DNA of 64,000 nt from Limnobacter sp. 130. Its GTDB lineage: Bacteria; Pseudomonadota; Gammaproteobacteria; Burkholderiales; Burkholderiaceae_B. Numbering within the stretch: position 1 is the first letter of the stretch; each line of letters starts with the position of its first letter. The DNA is taken from positions 1,485,071 through 1,549,070 of the forward strand of contig NZ_LR732328.1 in NCBI RefSeq assembly GCF_902506325.1, given 5' to 3'. Position numbers and translations under genes: made by a program. Of the stretch, positions 18,189 to 28,484 are shown one piece after another. The notes under the pieces are model-generated. The model was not told where the DNA came from and did no database searches. It saw nothing but the letters and a program-made list of their open reading frames with translations.

Positions 18189-21100
18189 TTAAGGGTTGCA
18201 AGCCAACCCTGTGTCTGCCGCGTCACAAGAAGTAGGCTTGCCAGCACCACCCTCCCCTTCGGTGGCGGGGCGCCCTGGCCCAACCTCAACAACCACCCCA
18301 TGAATAATTTTGCCAGCCACATTCTCGGTTCTGACTACCGAGCGGGTTTGCTCCTGGCGGGCCAGAACCACTGCGCCCTGCGCCGTTGTCAAAGCAGCGG
18401 TCTCTTGCGGTGAAAGCAATAAGCTTCCGTTATAAACCACCGGCACACGATTCAGATTGCGTGCGCCATCGTAAAAGAAGGCCTGAGTGCCTTTGCGCTC
18501 CGGACCGGCAAGATACACCACTTGCCCGGGCAACAGGTTGCTGCCCTCGAAAGGCAATACGGTAAGGAACCCGCCCAACCCAGGCCTCGAGGTGTCACCC
18601 ACTTCAACGCGAATGGCCCCCGCACTGCCCGGCAAACCATTGTCCGACGACTCGCCGAAACTGGCATTTGAACCTTGTGCTCCACCCGATGGGCTCAGGG
18701 GGATAGACAAAGTCAGACCCGCATAGGACCGGGCGGTGCCCACCGCAACATCGTTATACGGCATGCGCGCCCTTATCAACGACTCTTCACCCGGCGTGGC
18801 CAATCCGCGGGCACGAATGGCAATGACATCGGCTTCCACGCCTTGCGCACCCACGAGCAGTTTCACCGTGTTGTTCACGGCAAAAAGGCTGGCTCCCCGA
18901 TTGGGCAAATAGTCAAATGACATAGCGAAACGATCGCCCGACAATGCGCTGACCTGGCCGTTGATCTGATTACCCTGCGTCAGGACAACCGAACCATTTT
19001 GCGACGCCTTGAACTGGGTCAGCGAACCCGCTGCTGTCGTGATTTGCCCACCGGTTTGCTCAATGGCCGTGCTGGCCAAACTGATTCGCCCCAAGCCGGT
19101 GATTGGATTGGCAGCTTCTTTGTTCGAGAAAACGTCCAGTGCTGGTGGTAGCAACAGTGCAATTTCAGCTGAAGACAAAGGACTGGGTACACCATGCGCA
19201 GCAAAAGTCAGCGTACCGCCTTGTTGCTCAATATTACCCAGCAGAAGCAAACGACCATCCGCCGTAATTTCACCACCTCGACTGCTCAGGTTCATCAGTT
19301 GCAAATCACGGCGCCCTGCGATGTTTGTTTGTTCGGCGCTTGCACTGACATGCCCGGTAAACCGGTTGTTTGAATTCAGCAGATTAATGCTTCCGCCCAC
19401 CGCAACCAGCTGCGTATTGCCTTGCACTTCTAGCGCATGCGAACCTGTCAGCACCTGGGAAATCTGGTTGGCATTGACTGACAAATTTTCGCTGAACTTT
19501 GATTGCGAAAACCTGACATGCTCACCTTGCAGGTTTGTATTCCCATCAACATTCAACTTCAGGATTGCATTTGACGAGCCAACATCTGCGTTGAAATCAC
19601 CAGCCGTGCGAAGCACCACCTCGTCCGAGGCGTCCAGCGTGGTGTCACCCTTAAAAAGGTTGGCAGAGTTATTTAAAACAATTCGATCAGCGTTCAGCAA
19701 AGCATTGTTCAAACTCACCGCGCCGTTTTGGGTCAACTCACCTGTCAGTATTAGCTGGCTATCGCCGAGTACTGCGGTTTGCCCCAGAACCAGATTGTCT
19801 GCTCGCACAGTTAAATCGCCTTGAATTTGAGCGTTTAACTGTAAATCATCCCCCTGCACGGTCAATGAATTTTTATCAGCGATTTCTACAACAGGGTTTG
19901 ACGAGACATAAGCCTGAACAAGCACGTCACCCACAAAGTCATTGCCTGAATCACCCAGTTCCACTTTGCGCGCTGTCAACGTGGTTTGCCCTTGCACCAA
20001 CAAGGCTGAATTTTGATCCACTTTGTCAGCGACAACATTCAACGTTTGAAATTCACCCAATGCACCCAAGCTGACTTCGTTCGCGGTCAACGACAAATGT
20101 TCAAGACCTGCACCGGTCAGGGTTAAGCGGCCAGTACTGACCAAATTGGCGTCGACTGCATTTTCGATCCGAACCACGCCATTGAATTGATTGCCGGAAT
20201 TGCCGAGGTTAACATTCGCAGATTGCAGCAGCAGGGAAGAACCTGTGGTCAAAGCACGGGTTTGCTCAATGCGCTTTGCCATGAACTGCGTGCTTCCGTT
20301 CACCTGACCTGAAACAGCCAAGGAGTTCGCATCAACCACACGGGCGCTGCCTGTGGCATTGAACACCACCTCACCCTGAAAATCGTTGTCCGCATGATCC
20401 AACGTTACGTTGTTGACATTCACATGGGTATCACCTGCCACCGCCAGCGCACCACGCTGCTCAAGATTTCGCGCGTAAACATCCAACTGGCCAACCGAAC
20501 CTTCCAAACCCAGGGTATTGCTATCTCGCAGCTGCGCCTGTTCAGTGACTTGTAAATTCACCACACCTTGAAAATCGTTGTTACCACGAAGGTCAACCGC
20601 CGTTGCCTTCAGTGTAGTTTCACCACTCACCTTAAGCGTCTGCCCCGGCTGAGTTGATTGAAGAACACGCTCCGCCTCAGCATTCAGCTTGTTAGCGAGC
20701 AAGCCAGTGAAAGTCAGTGACTCATCCGCCGACACATTGAATTGATCAACCACGCCGCCTACAGTCAATTGGTGCTTGCTTACAAGATTTACTGTGCCGG
20801 CACCCTCAAGAATCAACTCGCCTGCAAAGTTGTTCTCCGCATGAGTCAAATTGATGACAGGTGCTGCCAGCGTAATTTGACCGCCCGTGCTGGCAGCTTC
20901 ATTTTGAGTGATCAGTTCCGCCTGCAAGCGCACTGCGTCTGTAACATCCAATTGGTTTAATTCAATCGTGGCTGCGGTCAAAGTACCTCGCTCAATTTGC
21001 AGCTTGTCAGTGCCACCGGCGATGAAAGTTCCGTTCTCGGCGCTTGCATTCAAACTTTGAGAGGCACCTTGAATTTGCAAACCATTCCGGTCAGTCACAG

Positions 21101-24100
21101 TGGAGTTCTCTGCGACAGCCAAATTCACAATGCCTTTGAAATCATTGCCTGCGTTGTTCAACAAAACAGACTGTGCACCCAATGAGGCTTCCTCATTAAT
21201 TTCTATCGCGCTCAAGGCAGTCTGTGTAATCTGTCCCCCAGCTGCAGCTGTCAGGCGCCCCAAAGTCAACGCACCCAACTCCAAATCGCCACCCACTGTC
21301 GCATTCAGACTTTCAGCGCGTCCTGCCACCAGCAAGTTCTGCTCGGCTTGCACGTTGGCAGTTTGATCAGCATGAAAGGTCACTGCTCCGCCGAAGCTGT
21401 TCGCCACATTGTTCAGTTGAATGTTCGCTGCGGTGGCCCGCGTCGTACCGGCAACTTCAAGTGAGGCGGACTGTTCTATATCACCATTGGCCAACAACTC
21501 CAGTGCCGCTGTACTGCCCTGAATGTGAATGTTGTTGTCGTCGCGAAGCGCGGCACTGCCAGTGACATTCAAAATGACATCACCCTGGAAATCATTGCCC
21601 GATTCGCTCAGATTCACGGCACCTGCATTGATTTGGGTCTGGGTCTCGACAAGCAACGCCGAATTTTCACGTTGACCCAACTGTTGCGCAAAGACCTCCA
21701 ATCGACTGGTCGTGCCCTCCACCTGCAATGTATTTGCATCTCGCAGTTGCGTGTTCCCGGTCACTTGTAACTTCACCGCACCTTGAAAATCGTTGTTGTT
21801 GCGAAGTTCAACGTCTGCTGCAGCCAGACTGGTTTCACCACGCACCAGAACGACACTGCCAGGCGAGGTGATTTGATCGATCTGCTGTGCGCGGGCACTC
21901 AAGTTATTGGCCTGCAACGCGCCCAAGGTAAGGCGCTCTGTCGCTTCCACATTCAAGTTGCCCGTGGTACCGCTGATGGTCACTTGGTTTTCGTCCACAA
22001 TATCAGCGATTCGAACACCATCTAAAACCAGTTCGCCGGCAAAATCGTTATCCGCCTGGGTCAAAGAAACCGTGTCGGCTTTCAATGTAATTTTGCCACC
22101 GGTATTGCTGGCTTGGCGTTGCGTGATTGAGTTGGCTTGCAAGCTGACGTCGTTCAACACGAGCAATCGATCCAGTTCGATAGTCGACGCTGTCAATGTT
22201 CCGTTGCTTACTTCCAGGCTTTCATTGCCACCTGCGATCAAGATCCCATTGCTGGCATCGGCGATCAAATTTTGAGTGCCCCCCTGAAGATTCAGGTCAT
22301 TTCGATCCCGAATTTCGGTGCTTTCCTCGACAGTCAAATTAACAACACCTTTAAAGTCGTTGTTGCTGCCATCGATGCGAACATTTTGGCCGCTCAATGT
22401 AGCCCGCTCTTCGACAGTGATAGCACTTGCAGAGTTTTGCTCAATCAGACCGCCTGAAATTGCATTCAGGGTTCCTACCTGAGTGTCGCCCAATACAAGG
22501 TTTCCGGTCGTATTAACATTTAATGTCGCAGCGGTGGAGCGAAGCTGCAGATCGTGCGCGCTGTGTATTGTGGCTTCCTGCGTTGCCTGCAGATCTACCA
22601 TGCTGCCAAACCGGTTGAACGTGTTGTTCAAATTGATCGTGGCCCCCTCGAAGCGGGAAAAGCCATTAATACCCACAGCGCCCGTTTGTTCAAGAATCGT
22701 GGTGGCTTCAACCTGCAAGGCCTCGGCCTGACCTTGAATGCGAATGTCATTCATGTCGTTCAGTGCTACCTGCCCGGCGTCGTTGAATATCACCTTGCCT
22801 TTGAAATCATTGGAGGAGTCGACTAACTCAACCCGGCTTGCGCCCAGTGTGGTGTCACCCTCAACGGTCAAAGCGCCTTGCTGGCTTACACTGCCGCCAT
22901 TCAGCGTCAAATTACCCGGTGCCACTAAATTGTTTAGCACCACATTTGCCGCGTTCAGTGAAATATCTTGTGCATCCAATTGACTCACAGCCAGTTCACC
23001 TGCCGCTGTTGCATTCACCAACTCAGCCTTCCCAAGAAGCGCGAGATCACCAGAGGAATGCAAAGCCACTTCACCAGTCAAATCCAGGTGAACAGTGCCC
23101 GAAAACGTATTGCTTGTTGAGGTGGCAAGGTTGGCCGTTCCACCCACCAAGCGGGTGTTACCGTTGGCAATCAGGCCACCTTCCTGTTGAATTGAATCGG
23201 CATGAATCGCTAAATCACCCTGCGCGGTCAATCCATCTATTACTGCAGTTTGCGCTTTCAGGCTGAGTGCATTAACAACGCCTTTCACGCGCAACTCGTT
23301 GGTATCCTGCAAGTCAGCCTGTCCACCCACACTCAGGTTAACTGCACCAACAAAATCATTCTCGAAGCCATTCAGCTCAAGTTCGCTGGCATTTAAACTA
23401 CTTTCACCGGTTACGACCACCGAGCCACTTTGCGCAATACGCTGTGAATTCACAACAAGACTTTCAACCGTCAAATCGCCCAGCGTAACCAGGCCAGAGC
23501 CTGCAAGCGGCGTTGACACTTCCAGAGAACTCGCCTGCCCCAGCACCTCGATGCCATTTCGATCAGCGAGCACCACCTCTCCGGCGTCGAGAAGACTCAC
23601 TGCGCCTACAAAATCGTTTGTCGTGTTGTTCAAGCTTGCAATGCTTGATTGCTCAATCGTTGTAACTCCAGCCACGGACAGGGGAGCATTGCCTTGAACA
23701 CGCTCTGCTTGCAAGTTCAAGTTGCCAGTCACGTTGAATGCTCCCGCCAGCTCGATTGAACTGGCCTCAAGTCGTGTATTGTGGGTTACACCTTCAACAC
23801 GCAATTGATTGGCATCGCGAATTCTCGCTTCATCATCAACATTCAAATTGACCGTGCCCACGAAGTCATTGGCGCTGTTTGCAAGCTCAACATGGTTGGC
23901 GTTCAGGTGTGTGGAACCAGACACACGAATGGCGCTACCTGGTTCGCTTGCATTGATATGGCGCACCGAATTTGCTGCCACAGTCAACGACTGCGCCTGC
24001 AAATTACCCAACGCAACAACACCGGAAACTGCGTCTGTAGACACAACACTGATATCGCCCGCCTGGCCACTCAGTTGGATAGTATTTCGATCAGTCAAAT

Positions 24101-25904
24101 TGACTTCAGCCAGGTCGGCTCCAGCCAAGGTCACAAGACCGACAAAATCGTTGGATGAATCAAGATTAACTGCTGATGTGTTTTGAATAGTCGTGTTGCC
24201 ATGTACTACCAGGCTCGCCGTTTGACCAATGGTGTTTGCAACAAGACTTAAATTTCCCTCGGCATTCACACCACTCAAAACAAGGTTGTCTGCCTGCAAC
24301 AATGCGTTGTTTACCTGCCCGGCCACTTCAAGACGTCCACCGCCGCGCAGTTCTGCTTGCGAGCTCACATCAAGGCTCACCAAACCGCCAAAACGATTGC
24401 TGTCCTGATTCAAGGTCACGCTGCCAGCCAGCACAGTGGTGGTGCCTCCAACAGTTAGCGCGTCATTGCCCAGTTGGCTTAACTCACTGGCCTCCACGTG
24501 AAGACGACCTGTATTCAATTCACCAAGCACCACATGGTCACCTGTCAATACGGCTTGCCCAGCCTCACCTGTTACGGTCAAAGATTGGCTGCCATGCAGT
24601 GTGGCTTGTCCTTCAACTGCCAAGTCGACTACACCGTTGAAGCGATTCTCGCTGTTACCCAAGGTCACTCGGTTGGCGGTCAGGTTACTGCCCGCGCTCA
24701 CGTCAACTGACGTATTTTGAATTTGGCTCACGCTTTGCGTGTTGATGCTCAAGCTGTTGGCGCTCAAGTCGCCAAGGCTTGCTTCTGTGCCAGCGTCGAT
24801 TCTCAAGTGATTGTTCACATGAAAGTCGTTCACCAGAACACTCTCGCCTGCATTCAGCGTTGCATCTTCTGCAACACCTTGAATGTCGAGACTGTTTGAA
24901 TCGCTCAAACTGAGCTGCCCAGTGACATTCAGTGTCACTTTGTCTGAAAAATCATTTTGTGCATTCTGCAAATTCACTGAATCTGCATTCAACACCACTT
25001 CACCGCCCATGCTCACCGCGTTGAGTTGCGCAATATTGCGAGCAATGACCTCGACTGTGGCATTGCTTAGCGTCGAATTAATGTCGCCACTTAAACGCAC
25101 CGAATCACCCTGCACAGAAATTTGCGTGGCCTGGTTCAGGTTCGAGACATTGATCACGCTAGGTGCACCACCTGCCGAAGCGCTTGCCAGGAAAACAATT
25201 CGCCCGCCCTCAGCCATCACTGTGCCAAGTTGCTCGATCAGGGCATTCTCGTGACCCGCCATGACTTGAAAAACCAGATTGCCATCGGCTGTGTTCACCG
25301 TGACTTCGCTTGCAGCAAGCAGTTGTACAGACGAGTTGGCAACATTCGACGCCAATGTTCCGTTGTTCTCAATGGTGGGGGCAATCAACAGAATGTCTTT
25401 TGCTGATATATGGCCATTGTTGATGATGCTTCCAGCGGTGCCATTGATCTCCAGGCCCACCTCATCCGAATTGGATTGCATTCCAGGCTTCAAACTCAAG
25501 GTGGAGGCCACCAGACCATTCACACTCACCTGCGAGTTCGCACCAAATACAATACCGTTGGGGTTAATCAAAAAGACACGCCCATTGGCCTGCAAGTTAC
25601 CCAGAATTCTTGAGGTGTCTTCACCGGTCACGCGATTCAGTATCACTGCGTTTGCGTTGTCTTGAAGGAACTGAACCGTTTCATTTGCCTCGATCGAGAA
25701 ATCGCGCCAGTTGGCCACTGCACGGCTACCTTCCTGGACAACCACAGTAGTTTGAGCGTCAGGATTGCTCACCGTGACATTGCTGCCGAGTGAATTTTGA
25801 AAAACAGGTGCCGATTGAATGCCGGTGGCATAGATCAGTAACACTGCCGCAGCCAATGGCTTGAGTGGAAAGGAACGTACAGACGTGCAAATGGCGGAGT
25901 TCAT
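18189..25904 (-). CDS. Two-partner secretion exoprotein (TpsA, filamentous haemagglutinin family)
   Basis: A 2,571-residue predicted surface protein exported by the TpsB encoded just upstream. The signal peptide spans about residues 1-31 (PLAAAVLLIYATGIQSA). The N-terminal TPS domain (about 35-280) carries VANWRDFSIEANETVQF and the hallmark NPNGIVFG. It is followed by 23 repeats of about 85 residues, each with an N-[DR]-F-x-G core and often a later RD-x-N. These should form a long beta-helix. The C-terminal region (from about 2,330) is Gly/Pro-rich and ends with two cysteines (CDAADTGLACNP), like the anchor of HMW1-type adhesins. ATG 25904, 13 bp after the tpsB stop, starts a good signal peptide. 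An adhesin role is inferred; no toxin domain is seen. Confidence 0.88.
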   Translation of the reverse strand: MNSAICTSVRSFPLKPLAAAVLLIYATGIQSAPVFQNSLGSNVTVSNPDAQTTVVVQEGSRAVANWRDFSIEANETVQFLQDNANAVILNRVTGEDTSRILGNLQANGRVFLINPNGIVFGANSQVSVNGLVASTLSLKPGMQSNSDEVGLEINGTAGSIINNGHISAKDILLIAPTIENNGTLASNVANSSVQLLAASEVTVNTADGNLVFQVMAGHENALIEQLGTVMAEGGRIVFLASASAGGAPSVINVSNLNQATQISVQGDSVRLSGDINSTLSNATVEVIARNIAQLNAVSMGGEVVLNADSVNLQNAQNDFSDKVTLNVTGQLSLSDSNSLDIQGVAEDATLNAGESVLVNDFHVNNHLRIDAGTEASLGDLSANSLSINTQSVSQIQNTSVDVSAGSNLTANRVTLGNSENRFNGVVDLAVEGQATLHGSQSLTVTGEAGQAVLTGDHVVLGELNTGRLHVEASELSQLGNDALTVGGTTTVLAGSVTLNQDSNRFGGLVSLDVSSQAELRGGGRLEVAGQVNNALLQADNLVLSGVNAEGNLSLVANTIGQTASLVVHGNTTIQNTSAVNLDSSNDFVGLVTLAGADLAEVNLTDRNTIQLSGQAGDISVVSTDAVSGVVALGNLQAQSLTVAANSVRHINASEPGSAIRVSGSTHLNANHVELANSANDFVGTVNLNVDDEARIRDANQLRVEGVTHNTRLEASSIELAGAFNVTGNLNLQAERVQGNAPLSVAGVTTIEQSSIASLNNTTNDFVGAVSLLDAGEVVLADRNGIEVLGQASSLEVSTPLAGSGLVTLGDLTVESLVVNSQRIAQSGSVVVTGESSLNASELELNGFENDFVGAVNLSVGGQADLQDTNELRVKGVVNALSLKAQTAVIDGLTAQGDLAIHADSIQQEGGLIANGNTRLVGGTANLATSTSNTFSGTVHLDLTGEVALHSSGDLALLGKAELVNATAAGELAVSQLDAQDISLNAANVVLNNLVAPGNLTLNGGSVSQQGALTVEGDTTLGASRVELVDSSNDFKGKVIFNDAGQVALNDMNDIRIQGQAEALQVEATTILEQTGAVGINGFSRFEGATINLNNTFNRFGSMVDLQATQEATIHSAHDLQLRSTAATLNVNTTGNLVLGDTQVGTLNAISGGLIEQNSASAITVEERATLSGQNVRIDGSNNDFKGVVNLTVEESTEIRDRNDLNLQGGTQNLIADASNGILIAGGNESLEVSNGTLTASTIELDRLLVLNDVSLQANSITQRQASNTGGKITLKADTVSLTQADNDFAGELVLDGVRIADIVDENQVTISGTTGNLNVEATERLTLGALQANNLSARAQQIDQITSPGSVVLVRGETSLAAADVELRNNNDFQGAVKLQVTGNTQLRDANTLQVEGTTSRLEVFAQQLGQRENSALLVETQTQINAGAVNLSESGNDFQGDVILNVTGSAALRDDNNIHIQGSTAALELLANGDIEQSASLEVAGTTRATAANIQLNNVANSFGGAVTFHADQTANVQAEQNLLVAGRAESLNATVGGDLELGALTLGRLTAAAGGQITQTALSAIEINEEASLGAQSVLLNNAGNDFKGIVNLAVAENSTVTDRNGLQIQGASQSLNASAENGTFIAGGTDKLQIERGTLTAATIELNQLDVTDAVRLQAELITQNEAASTGGQITLAAPVINLTHAENNFAGELILEGAGTVNLVSKHQLTVGGVVDQFNVSADESLTFTGLLANKLNAEAERVLQSTQPGQTLKVSGETTLKATAVDLRGNNDFQGVVNLQVTEQAQLRDSNTLGLEGSVGQLDVYARNLEQRGALAVAGDTHVNVNNVTLDHADNDFQGEVVFNATGSARVVDANSLAVSGQVNGSTQFMAKRIEQTRALTTGSSLLLQSANVNLGNSGNQFNGVVRIENAVDANLVSTGRLTLTGAGLEHLSLTANEVSLGALGEFQTLNVVADKVDQNSALLVQGQTTLTARKVELGDSGNDFVGDVLVQAYVSSNPVVEIADKNSLTVQGDDLQLNAQIQGDLTVRADNLVLGQTAVLGDSQLILTGELTQNGAVSLNNALLNADRIVLNNSANLFKGDTTLDASDEVVLRTAGDFNADVGSSNAILKLNVDGNTNLQGEHVRFSQSKFSENLSVNANQISQVLTGSHALEVQGNTQLVAVGGSINLLNSNNRFTGHVSASAEQTNIAGRRDLQLMNLSSRGGEITADGRLLLLGNIEQQGGTLTFAAHGVPSPLSSAEIALLLPPALDVFSNKEAANPITGLGRISLASTAIEQTGGQITTAAGSLTQFKASQNGSVVLTQGNQINGQVSALSGDRFAMSFDYLPNRGASLFAVNNTVKLLVGAQGVEADVIAIRARGLATPGEESLIRARMPYNDVAVGTARSYAGLTLSIPLSPSGGAQGSNASFGESSDNGLPGSAGAIRVEVGDTSRPGLGGFLTVLPFEGSNLLPGQVVYLAGPERKGTQAFFYDGARNLNRVPVVYNGSLLLSPQETAALTTAQGAVVLARQEQTRSVVRTENVAGKIIHGVVVEVGPGRPATEGEGGAGKPTSCDAADTGLACNP
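19290..25020 (-). repeat. Array of 23 diverged ~255-bp repeats in tpsA
   Basis: Translated units share the core N-[DR]-F-x-G-x-[VL], from QNDFSDKV near 24955 to NNRFTGHV near 19365, at an average spacing of about 254 bp. Units are diverged at the DNA level, so the array looks stable rather than recently expanded. Confidence 0.8.
20290..22620 (-). repeat. Five-repeat superblock duplicated within tpsA
   Basis: Repeats 10-14 (about 21500-22620) and 15-19 (about 20290-21405) match unit by unit at an offset of about 1.21 kb. Special features recur in the same order: NDFKGVVNLTV / NDFKGIVNLAV, GILIAGG / GTFIAGG, STGGKITL / STGGQITL, and NDFQGDVILN / NDFQGEVVFN. This indicates an internal duplication of a whole five-unit block. 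Confidence 0.75.
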
Positions 25905-25917
25905 GATTAATACTCGC

Positions 25918-27618
25918 TTAGAAATAGTAGATGTAAGATGCAAAAATTCGTGGTGATTGACGCTTCGGATCAGACTTGCGTATGCCCGTTAATTCCCAGG
26001 CCAAACTCAGGTTGAATGTGAATACGTCTTGGCGATCCCAGGCCAGACCAAGTCCATAACCAGCCAATTCAGCGTGATTGTCAAAGCCACTGGCCTGTGA
26101 ACTTGCATCATGTCGCAGTTGCACACGACCTTGGTCATAGAACACGTTGAACGACAATTCGCGTGCGTAACCGTCGAGCCAGGCAGCCGACGGCAAATAA
26201 CGGGCTTCCAGCGTAAACAGGTCGCAACTGTCACCCGATGTTTCACCTTGGGCAAAAGCACGTACTGCCGTGGCACCGCCCAAAGAACATTGTTCACTGC
26301 TGTCAAGATTGTCAAAGGCCTGCTGGCCACGTAAATAAGCCCACAGCATGAGCTTGCCCGGAACAATTGACTGCAAGCGTCCCAGTGAATAGTTGGCCCG
26401 CATGGCACTCAGGTCATCATCCAGACCAAACGGCACTCCACCGGGATAGTTCACTTTGCTTTCTTCGTAAGTCAGATTGAAAAAATTCAAACCGCCGCCT
26501 GCGAAACTGTCACGGGAATCACCGTTTAAACCCAATCTGAACGAGTCCACTTGCTTGACTGTTTCCAAGCCGGTCAGCGTTTGTCGGTCAGTAAATTCTT
26601 TTTGATCCAAACCTGCCAAGACAAACAGGTTCAAGTTTCGCGAACGCAACAAGGGGTACAAGGCAAAGACCCCGAATGACTCAGCATCGCCATTCAATCC
26701 CAAGGGAAAATCATCTTCGCTCAGCTGGTAATTCACTGTGGACACGTTCGCGCCCAACTTCAATCCATTCGAACCCACCGGCAGTGTGTAACCGAGCAAG
26801 GTAAAGTCCAGACCACCGGTATCAGACTTCAAATGGCTGACTGACAGGGAATCACCAAGGCCCAAAGGGCTTTCCCATGACAGGGTGGCAATTCCACGGT
26901 ATGTGCCCGCGAAACGTGAGCCATTTGTATCCACCCCAACGCTTCCGGTCAACGGCTTATCGTTCGTGGGTGTGGCCACCAAAATTGCCTTTCCGGCTTG
27001 AGTGCCCGGCTTGATCGCAAAAGACATTCGAATGCCACGCAGATCATTGAGCAGGAAAACCACGCGCTCAACCTCGTCCACGCGAATGATTGACCCGGGC
27101 CTCAGGCTTGCCAAATGTGACTGGACAATTTCGCGCTTCACCCTGAGTTCATCTGCAGGCCACACCACCTCTACAGACTCAAGAATCCCTGGCAGTACCG
27201 CAATACGAACCACACCATTTTTGATGTCCTGCGCAGGCAGGTAAGCATAGGCCAGGTACAAACCCAGTTCACGCTGAAGGTATGCCGTTACAAGTTGCGC
27301 TGCGTTGCTGAGGTCTTCAAACGACCGGCCTGCTCCCACATAGGGAGCCAACAATGTTTCAAGATCGTTCTGGTATCGGGCTTCCACGTCGTCAATTCGG
27401 TAAGCCGTGACATCGATTGAGATGTCATTCAAGGGCTTGCCAAGTTCGGGCGCTGCTTTGTCGGGCAACTGATTGTCAATCGTGGGCACTGGTGAGTTTT
27501 CTCGGCTTGATACGGCGGGCTTGGCGTTCAACAAGGTGGAGGGGGTATCAACCTGCGCCTGCAATGGCAGGGCGAACACCGCACACAAAGTGGCAAGAAA
27601 AAAACGAAAGGGGAACAT
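25918..27618 (-). CDS. Two-partner secretion transporter (TpsB, FhaC/ShlB family)
   Basis: A 566-residue outer-membrane protein. The signal peptide is MFPFRFFLATLCAVFALPLQA (cleavage after 21). A POTRA region follows (about 75-160, including TAYLQRELGLYLAYAYLP and GVVRIAVLPG), then a second POTRA-like segment and a 16-strand barrel ending in an aromatic residue (YIYYF). The Omp85-superfamily loop-6 motif appears as VRAFAQGETSGD. It recognises the TPS domain of its partner and threads it outward. ATG 27618 is chosen over upstream starts because it gives the clean signal peptide. It begins 80 bp after the PP2C stop with no terminator between. Confidence 0.9.
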   Translation of the reverse strand: MFPFRFFLATLCAVFALPLQAQVDTPSTLLNAKPAVSSRENSPVPTIDNQLPDKAAPELGKPLNDISIDVTAYRIDDVEARYQNDLETLLAPYVGAGRSFEDLSNAAQLVTAYLQRELGLYLAYAYLPAQDIKNGVVRIAVLPGILESVEVVWPADELRVKREIVQSHLASLRPGSIIRVDEVERVVFLLNDLRGIRMSFAIKPGTQAGKAILVATPTNDKPLTGSVGVDTNGSRFAGTYRGIATLSWESPLGLGDSLSVSHLKSDTGGLDFTLLGYTLPVGSNGLKLGANVSTVNYQLSEDDFPLGLNGDAESFGVFALYPLLRSRNLNLFVLAGLDQKEFTDRQTLTGLETVKQVDSFRLGLNGDSRDSFAGGGLNFFNLTYEESKVNYPGGVPFGLDDDLSAMRANYSLGRLQSIVPGKLMLWAYLRGQQAFDNLDSSEQCSLGGATAVRAFAQGETSGDSCDLFTLEARYLPSAAWLDGYARELSFNVFYDQGRVQLRHDASSQASGFDNHAELAGYGLGLAWDRQDVFTFNLSLAWELTGIRKSDPKRQSPRIFASYIYYF

Positions 27619-27698
27619 GGCTGGAACACTTAAAATAAAGGCGAACGCGATTGAAGCATCAAACTGGAAAATGAGAAAATAGGGTCGTTGGCATGGCA

Positions 27699-28484
27699 TC
27701 AACCGTTCGAATGACACCCCTCGCCTACGAAAAGAACCATGCTGCTTAAATTGTCTGCACGCCCTGTCGCACGATTAAGCGCAAGTTGGTGAATGTGCGT
27801 ACAAAAACTCTCCTGATTCCAAAGACTCGATCCGATCAAGCCCAGTTCTGCATCACTGAAATGCTCCCAAAGCCCGTCACTGCACAACAAAAACCAATCG
27901 CCAGGCGTCACGGTGTAAACATCAGAAATATCAATGGTGAGTTCAGAAGGCTGCTCGCCCAGCGCGGTATAGAGCGTGTTGCGGGCTGGTGGCGAATGGT
28001 CAGGCTGGTGGTCAGTCATCCACTGCAACATGCTGTGGTCACGGGTTCTTGACACCAAATTGTCTTGATGAAACCTGTATACGCGCGAATCACCAACATG
28101 CAACCACAGAGCCTGCAGGGTGTCACGATTCACAACAAGTGCGCAAAAGGTGGTGTGCATGTCCTGTAGTCCGGTATTCAATTGCTGCATTTCAAGAATG
28201 TGTTTGTTCACCTGATTCACCATGGCGAGCAATTGCACACGGCAAACAGTTGGTTGCAGCAAGAACAATTCGAGAAAGAAATCAACGGCCTGCTGAGCAG
28301 CAACCTGACCACCTTGGTGCCCCCCCGCACCATCAGCAAGCGCGCACACATGCCACTCCCCCGAAATAGCATGGTTCAATGCGTCCTGATTCTCGTCACG
28401 ATCACCTTGATCGCTACGAGAAATCACATGCAGTGAAACGGGTCGCGATTCACCGCAGGCTCCGAGCTGAATGGTCAACTCCAT
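27699..28484 (-). CDS. pppA: PP2C-type protein phosphatase of the T6SS (PppA-like)
   Basis: A 261-residue Ser/Thr phosphatase. PP2C motifs are in order: RSDQGDRDENQDA (metal-binding Asp/Glu), ALADGAGGHQGG, LHVGDSRVYRF, LLCSDGLWEH and RADNLSSMVL. In T6SS clusters PppA reverses phosphorylation of the FHA protein by the PpkA kinase and so switches the apparatus off. The FHA gene is immediately upstream (10-bp overlap) and a PpkA-like kinase lies at 41680. ATG 28484 is likely but upstream starts cannot be excluded. Confidence 0.9.
   Translation of the reverse strand: MELTIQLGACGESRPVSLHVISRSDQGDRDENQDALNHAISGEWHVCALADGAGGHQGGQVAAQQAVDFFLELFLLQPTVCRVQLLAMVNQVNKHILEMQQLNTGLQDMHTTFCALVVNRDTLQALWLHVGDSRVYRFHQDNLVSRTRDHSMLQWMTDHQPDHSPPARNTLYTALGEQPSELTIDISDVYTVTPGDWFLLCSDGLWEHFSDAELGLIGSSLWNQESFCTHIHQLALNRATGRADNLSSMVLFVGEGCHSNG

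Noticed and set aside
19290-25020. Possible CRISPR-like or satellite repeat array
   Set aside because: Periodicity is about 254 bp, units are coding and diverged, and there are no short identical repeats with unique spacers. It is the TpsA protein repeat.
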